Shown: in pieces, positions 39,800 through 43,793 of the stretch
How the letters are laid out: every line of letters begins with the position of its first letter
Position numbering within the stretch: the stretch's first letter is position 1
The notes under the pieces: model-generated
The model's database searches: none
What the model was told of the DNA's origin: nothing
The model's input: only the letters and a program-made list of their open reading frames with translations
Program-made: the position numbers and the translations under genes
Source: Hymenobacter aerophilus DSM 13606
GTDB taxonomy: Bacteria > Bacteroidota > Bacteroidia > Cytophagales > Hymenobacteraceae
DNA: 43,793 nt
Direction: 5' to 3'
NCBI RefSeq assembly: GCF_000382225.1
Contig: NZ_KB907827.1
Span: forward strand, 1 to 43,793

Positions 39800-41527
39800 T
39801 TACCGCAACAGGTTCGTCTTGGCCAGTTCCAGGATTTCGTCGCCCCGGCCGCTCATGATGGCTTTGAGGGCGTAAAGGCTGAAGCCCTTGACCTGAGCAG
39901 CCTCGATGGTGGGCGGCATCGACAGTTCCGAGCGTTTCACCACGGCATCGAGAATGACTGGTCCGGGATGGGCAAGCATTTCGGCCAGTGCGCCGGGCAG
40001 CTCGGCCGGGGCGGTTACGCGGATGCCCCGAATACCGGCGGCTTCGGCCAGGCTACCGAAATTGGGGTTTTCCAGTTCGGTGCCGAATTCGAGCAGGCCA
40101 GCGGCTTTCATTTCCAGCTCCACGAAACCGAGGCTGTGGTTGTTGAAAATGACCACTTTCACCGGCACGTTGAGCTGCTTGAGCGTCAGTAATTCGCCCA
40201 GCAGCATGGCAAAGCCCCCGTCGCCGGCCATTGCTACTACCTGCCGGCCGGGGTAGGTGAGCTGGGCCCCGATGGCCTGGGGCACGGCGTTGGCCATGCT
40301 GCCGTGGTTGAAGGAGCCCAGTAGCCGGCGCTGCCCGTTCATGCGCAGGTAGCGGGCGGCCCAGATAGTGGGCGTACCCACGTCGCAGGTGAAAATGGCG
40401 TCGTCGGCGGCCTGCTCATTTAGCAGGCGGGCCACGTACTGGGGGTGCATGCTGGTGTCGCCGGCCGCGCCGGTGGCCAGCTCGTCGAGGTCCTGGCGGG
40501 CCTCGCGGTAGTTTTCCTGGGCCTGGGTGAGGTGCTTCCGGTCGCGCTTGTGGTTGAGCAGCGGCAGCAGCTCGCGCAGCGTGGCGGCCACATCGCCCAC
40601 CAGGCCCACTTCCACGCGGGTGCGGCGGCCGATGTTCTCGCCCCGCACATCGACCTGCACCGTGCGGGCCTCCTGGGGCAGAAACTGCTGGTAGGGAAAG
40701 TCGGTGCCGAGCATGAGCAGCGCGTCGGTGTCCATGAGGGCCTTGTAGCCCGAGGTGAAGCCCAGCAGCCCGCTCATACCCACGTCGTAGGGGTTGTTGG
40801 GCTCCACGAACTCCTTGCCGCGCAGCGCGTGCACGACCGGCGCGCCCAGGGCCTCGGCGGCCTGCAGCAGCTCGGCGTGGGCTTCGGCGCAGCCCGCGCC
40901 GGCCATAATCGTTACCCGGTCGGCGGTGTTGAGCAGGTCGGCGGCGGCCCGGATGTCGGCCATGTCGGGCACCAGGGCGCTGCGGCGGTGCAACACCGGC
41001 AGCCGGGGCGCGGGGGCCTCAATTTCCTCGTAGCTCACGTCGCCGGGCAGCACAATCACGGCCACGCCGCGCCTGGTAAGGGCCGTCTGGATGGCAATTT
41101 CGATGGTGCGCACGGCCTGGTTGGCGCTGCCGATGAGCTGGCAGTAGTGGCTGCACTCCTGAAACAGCCGCTCGGGGTGGGTTTCCTGGAAATACTGGGT
41201 GCCGAGCTCGAAGCTCGGAATCTGGGAGGCAATGGCCAGCACCGGCACGCGGCTGCGGTGGCAGTCGTAGAGGCCGTTGATGAGGTGGGTGTTGCCCGGC
41301 CCGCAGGAGCCGGCGCACACCACCAGATTGCCCGTCAGGTGGGCCTCGGCGCCGGCCGCGAAGGCGCCCACTTCCTCGTGGCGCATGTGCACCCACTCAA
41401 TCCCCTCGCGCTGCCGGATAACGTCGGTGATGCCGTTGAGCGAGTCGCCCACCACGCCGTACACGCGCTGCACGCCGGCCGCCTGCAACGTATCCACCAA
41501 AATTTCTGCCACTGATTTCTTGCCCAT
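39800..41527 (-). CDS. poxB: Thiamine-diphosphate-dependent pyruvate oxidase / pyruvate dehydrogenase (quinone)
   Basis: The 575-residue protein matches the length of E. coli PoxB. It has the ThDP-enzyme N-terminal Pyr domain with the activating Glu (MRHEEVGAFAAGAEAHLTG), the CAGSCGPGNTHLINGLYD block and the central FAD-type domain (ADRVTIMAGAGCAEAHAELL). The C-terminal PP domain has the ThDP motif GDGGFAMLLGELLTLKQLNV...NN. Such enzymes oxidise pyruvate to acetate and CO2, passing electrons to quinone. The start at 41527 (MGKKSVAEIL) gives the family N-terminus; the frame is open 10 codons further. Whether the C-terminal membrane-binding tail is functional cannot be judged by eye. Confidence 0.88.
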   Translation of the reverse strand: MGKKSVAEILVDTLQAAGVQRVYGVVGDSLNGITDVIRQREGIEWVHMRHEEVGAFAAGAEAHLTGNLVVCAGSCGPGNTHLINGLYDCHRSRVPVLAIASQIPSFELGTQYFQETHPERLFQECSHYCQLIGSANQAVRTIEIAIQTALTRRGVAVIVLPGDVSYEEIEAPAPRLPVLHRRSALVPDMADIRAAADLLNTADRVTIMAGAGCAEAHAELLQAAEALGAPVVHALRGKEFVEPNNPYDVGMSGLLGFTSGYKALMDTDALLMLGTDFPYQQFLPQEARTVQVDVRGENIGRRTRVEVGLVGDVAATLRELLPLLNHKRDRKHLTQAQENYREARQDLDELATGAAGDTSMHPQYVARLLNEQAADDAIFTCDVGTPTIWAARYLRMNGQRRLLGSFNHGSMANAVPQAIGAQLTYPGRQVVAMAGDGGFAMLLGELLTLKQLNVPVKVVIFNNHSLGFVELEMKAAGLLEFGTELENPNFGSLAEAAGIRGIRVTAPAELPGALAEMLAHPGPVILDAVVKRSELSMPPTIEAAQVKGFSLYALKAIMSGRGDEILELAKTNLLR

Positions 41528-41647
41528 CGTCGTGCTGCCTAAAGGTTCATCTACCACTACGGGCCGGCGGCGGGGCAGGATATGGGGCAGGTCAGAATCG
41601 GGGACTGAAGCAGAACGGGCAGCTGAGCATTTCGCCCCGGCCTGTTC

Positions 41648-42823
41648 CTAGAACTGAATGAACCGGGGACCCGGGCCGGCTTTGGGAATCTTGTAGTCTT
41701 TCAGAAAGGCTTTGAGGGCCTGAGGGTCGTGGCCGAAGGCGGTTACCTCGGCTTCGAGCTGCCGGATTTTCTTTTCCAGATTAGCCTTCATCTGCAGAAA
41801 ATCCAACTCCATGGCGGCCGGGCTGCTGGTGTAGTAGTAGGGCTTGCCGGTGAAATTCTGCAGCTGCATCTGCTCCTCAAACAGCTGCTGGTCCAGCTCG
41901 CGGGCCTGCTCGCGCAGCAGCTTGTTGAAGTAGCGCAGCTGGTCTTCGGCCAGGTTTTCGAGGTGCTGCTGGTCGATGCGGTTGAGTTCCAGCTGCAGGC
42001 GCAGCAGCGTGAGCAGCTCGTTGGCCTTGTAGGCAGTCGTGACGCGCTTGAGCAGCTCGGTTTTGCGAACCTTCTCGGCTTCGTCGGGCTCCCGGTCGGG
42101 GTGCAGGTGCTTCACCAGGTCCATATACAGGGTGCGCACGGCCTGGGTGATGTTCTGCTCCTCGGCCTTCTTCTTGTCGGCGGCGGCCTGCTGCTTGGGG
42201 CTCTTCTTGCGCCGGGCCCGGCGCTCCTGGGCTTCCGCCTCGGCCTGCTCGTCTTCCTGCTGCCGGGCGGCCATTATGCGGTCGACGTAAGCCTGCATTT
42301 TTTCGGGCGTGCTCACGTCGGCGTCCTCCTCGAACTCGATGCCGAGCTGCTGGCTGAGGATCTGCTTCATCATCTCGGCTGTTTGGGCGTCGAGGTCGGC
42401 TTCTTCGGCGGCCAGCGCGGCGGCCTCTTCGGCCGTGGGCGCCGGGTCGAGCATCTCGAAGATGGGTTCCAGGTCGGCGTAGCCGCGCCGGAGCAGGTCG
42501 GCGCACTTATCCACTACCAGGTCTACAATCTTCTTGCGCTCAGTTTTGGTGAGCTTCTGGTGCTCGTAGGCGTGGCCCAGGGTCCGCACCAGGGCGGCCC
42601 GCTGGTCGTGGTGCTGGGTTTGCAGGGGCCGGTACTCGTTCTGCACCCGCTGGCGCAGCGCATCGGCCGCGGTGCGGAACTCGCTCACCTCCGCTTCGAG
42701 TTTACCGATGCGCTTGGTGAGCCGGTTAAAGGCCTTCTGCTCCTTGGAAAGGGCATCGGTGCCCTTGCCCGCGGTAGGAATATGGACGAGGGCGGGCGCA
42801 GCGGCAGGTTTTTTCTTGGCCAT
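41648..42823 (-). CDS. Coiled-coil protein with a J-domain-like segment
   Basis: The 391-residue product begins MAKKKPAAAPALVHIP, followed by an N-terminal coiled coil (about 25-75) and a Glu-rich helical region. A J-domain-like piece follows (about 235-280) with the hallmark HPD in LVKHLHPDREPDEAEKVRKT and helix AYKANELLTLLRLQLEL, then a final coiled coil. J domains stimulate DnaK-type Hsp70 ATPase, so this may be an atypical co-chaperone. The HPD loop is intact. No dnaK or grpE gene is nearby. Confidence 0.8.
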   Translation of the reverse strand: MAKKKPAAAPALVHIPTAGKGTDALSKEQKAFNRLTKRIGKLEAEVSEFRTAADALRQRVQNEYRPLQTQHHDQRAALVRTLGHAYEHQKLTKTERKKIVDLVVDKCADLLRRGYADLEPIFEMLDPAPTAEEAAALAAEEADLDAQTAEMMKQILSQQLGIEFEEDADVSTPEKMQAYVDRIMAARQQEDEQAEAEAQERRARRKKSPKQQAAADKKKAEEQNITQAVRTLYMDLVKHLHPDREPDEAEKVRKTELLKRVTTAYKANELLTLLRLQLELNRIDQQHLENLAEDQLRYFNKLLREQARELDQQLFEEQMQLQNFTGKPYYYTSSPAAMELDFLQMKANLEKKIRQLEAEVTAFGHDPQALKAFLKDYKIPKAGPGPRFIQF

Positions 42824-42931
42824 GAGCGGGGAAGGGGTTGGAATGTACTGGCCAAATTACGGCGAATCCTTGTTTCCGAGTTGCTACCCGGTAGCGGCTT
42901 CTCGCCCAGTCAGGATTTTCAGCCCCAAACG

Positions 42932-42972
42932 CCCGCGGCCCACCGCGCCGGGTGGCGCTGGCGGGCCGCGGG
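42932..42972. terminator. GC-rich hairpin
   Basis: CCCGCGGCCC (42932-42941) pairs perfectly with 42963-42972, 7 bp past the stop codon of the minus-strand gene 42980-43192. There is no T-tract, so termination is only probable. Confidence 0.5.
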
Positions 42973-42979
42973 TGTACTG

Positions 42980-43192
42980 TTATTTTCTCATCGCTCTGGC
43001 GGCAGCGAAATGCTGGAACACCTTGCCGTCTTTGCTAAAGGACCAGACATTGCTAACATCCCGCAACGTTAGATACAGTTTGCCTTGCTTCACTTTACGG
43101 CGCAGCAGCCTGTTTGCCTGCTGCTTGTCTTGCTTTTCTGATTCTGCGCTTGTTACCGCCAGAATTGGGGTATGCCGATAAGAGCGCGCCAT
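42980..43192 (-). CDS. Small basic protein of unknown function
   Basis: The 70-residue product MARSYRHTPILAVTSAESEK...ANRLLRRKVKQGKL...VSNVWSFSKDGKVFQHFAA is highly basic. MARSY(R/K)TPI at the start and SNVWSF.KDGK in the middle are recalled from small uncharacterised bacterial proteins, but the family name is not known to me. It lies immediately after a degraded toxin-like ATPase fragment on the same strand. The frame is open upstream, but ATG 43192 gives the characteristic N-terminus. Confidence 0.6.
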   Translation of the reverse strand: MARSYRHTPILAVTSAESEKQDKQQANRLLRRKVKQGKLYLTLRDVSNVWSFSKDGKVFQHFAAARAMRK

Positions 43193-43214
43193 AGTGAATA
43201 CTGCTTTTATAATT

Positions 43215-43304
43215 TCATACAAACACCCGGCAACCCAGCAGGTTCGGCAGCAGCGCATAAGCGGCCGTGGTTTTGCCCGCCCCTTTGCAGCCCGCCAAGA
43301 AGCC
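43215..43304 (-). pseudogene. Remnant of a zeta-toxin-like P-loop kinase gene
   Basis: Read in the frame that directly follows the stop of the upstream small gene, the sequence gives GFLAGCKGAGKTTAAYALLP and then NLLGCRVFV before a TGA at 43215. GCKGAGKTT is an intact Walker A motif, and the following YALLP..LGC.(E)FV segment is where zeta-toxin-like ATPases normally continue NADxIA. Only about 30 codons survive: no start codon of its own and no rest of the kinase domain. The gene was probably truncated by deletion near the IS630-type element. Confidence 0.6.
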
Positions 43305-43484
43305 TTACATTTTCTGCAATTCTCTGTAAGCATTCATCTGCTCATCTCTAGAATGAACTTGCATTATATAGTCATCAGGCCATTCATGAGAAGCTTTTCT
43401 GATTATACCCTTAAATATTAGTTCAGGGATATCATCTGGCTTCATTTCTTTTAATTTGGCATTTGCTTCTTTCTGCTCTCTCAT
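43305..43484 (-). CDS. Small protein upstream of the toxin remnant (possible antitoxin-like partner)
   Basis: The 59-residue product begins MREQKEANAKLKEMKPDDIP and ends RDEQMNAYRELQKM. It is acidic and helical, with the motif ASHEWPDDYIMQVHSRDEQM, and AT-rich compared with the chromosome. In zeta-toxin-like pairs a small gene often lies directly upstream of the P-loop kinase, which is the arrangement here; the assignment as partner is inference. An in-frame ATG at 43499 would add five residues. Confidence 0.55.
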   Translation of the reverse strand: MREQKEANAKLKEMKPDDIPELIFKGIIRKASHEWPDDYIMQVHSRDEQMNAYRELQKM

Positions 43485-43559
43485 GCAATGAACCCGCATT
43501 GTATATAGCGGATTCGTGAACGGTTAGGCCTTTCTGGGTATCTAGCCGTATGCCCTATT

Positions 43560-43793
43560 ATGCAACCTTACTCGCTTGATTTACGCACCCGGGTGGCCGC
43601 CGCCTGCCGCGAACCGAAAGCTCGCCAGACGCAGGTCGCCCAACGCTTCGGCGTGAGCCGCTCGTTCGTGCGCGACCTGTTACGACGTGAGCGGGAAACC
43701 GGCTCGCTGGCTCCTAAACCCGCTAGCGGGGGGCCTGCGCGCCTACTCTCGGCCGACGACCAGGCCTGGCTCGTGGCCTACGTGGGCCAGCAC
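43560..43793 (+). mobile_element. IS630-family transposase, 5' part (cut by window edge)
   Basis: From ATG 43560 the frame is open for 78 codons to the edge: MQPYSLDLRTRVAAACREPK, QVAQRFGVSRSFVRDLLRRE, RETGSLAPKPASGGPARLLS and LSADDQAWLVAYVGQH. The paired helix-turn-helix and the SLAPKP.SGG linker are the N-terminus of IS630-type DDE transposases. The DDE domain lies outside. IS630 elements insert at TA; several TA dinucleotides precede the gene, and the exact end cannot be fixed from this side. Confidence 0.85.

Noticed and set aside
1..43793. Whole window as a composite transposon
   Set aside because: The two edge elements belong to different IS families (IS3 and IS630) and the interior holds core genes such as dnaA, folB and mutB.

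Overview
The window looks like chromosome from a high-GC member of the Bacteroidota, most likely a Hymenobacter-like genus of the Cytophagales. The evidence is a SusC/SusD outer-membrane pair, a type IX secretion (type B sorting) C-terminal domain, DUF5723, DUF5916 and SusD-type lipoproteins, B12-dependent methylmalonyl-CoA mutase in two subunits plus MeaB, and Bacteroidota-type -7 boxes (TAnnTTTG) upstream of several genes. The genus assignment is inference. No rRNA or tRNA gene was recognised. Both window edges cut through insertion-sequence transposase genes of different families: IS3 orfA on the left and IS630 on the right.

Layout. 0.0-5.2 kb: the edge of an IS3-type element, a strong bidirectional terminator, then a susC-susD pair on the minus strand. 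5.4-12 kb: housekeeping genes (GH3-family synthetase, OsmC, a small membrane protein, dnaA) and a 5'-nucleotidase split into two lipid/periplasm-targeted halves. 12.1-18.6 kb: mutA and mutB, separated by an AT-rich degraded gene and followed by an AT-rich secreted beta-propeller gene. mutB carries an in-frame palindromic repeat in its interdomain linker. 18.6-20.4 kb: two unknown genes separated by a 21-bp tandem array and followed by a five-copy inverted repeat cluster. 20.4-28.4 kb: small accessory and housekeeping genes (ankyrin, geranylgeranyl-reductase-like, DUF2461, DUF4174, Nudix, propeller, DUF5723, meaB) whose spacers are nearly all occupied by palindromic elements. 28.4-34.4 kb: a DUF5916 outer-membrane protein and a BlaI/M56-type sensor-repressor operon with three operators. 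34.4-42.8 kb: folB, a DivIVA protein, a WD40 protein facing a phosphopantetheinyl transferase across a 200-bp palindrome, a redoxin, a SirB1-like protein, pyruvate oxidase and a J-domain-like coiled-coil protein. 42.9-43.8 kb: a decayed zeta-toxin-like locus next to the IS630-type element.

How the genes work together. mutA, mutB and meaB form the methylmalonyl-CoA/succinyl-CoA branch, although meaB lies about 11 kb away from mutB. BlaI and M56 should form a ligand- or stress-sensing proteolytic derepression circuit acting on its own promoter. The two 5'-nucleotidase halves probably act together in the periplasm. Most other genes are single transcription units.

The most unusual signal is not a protein. 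A repeated module consists of a GGATGACAG-ended palindrome abutting, without a gap, a Bacteroidota -7 box (TAnnTTT[G/A]), followed by a short leader rich in TCACC repeats and then the start codon. It occurs at four gene starts (20.9, 22.3, 37.2 and 37.4 kb). At 37.2-37.4 kb the module is mirrored so exactly that the start codons of two divergent, unrelated genes sit at the two ends of a single 200-bp palindrome. This suggests that these repeats act as, or have spread as, portable promoter-leader cassettes.
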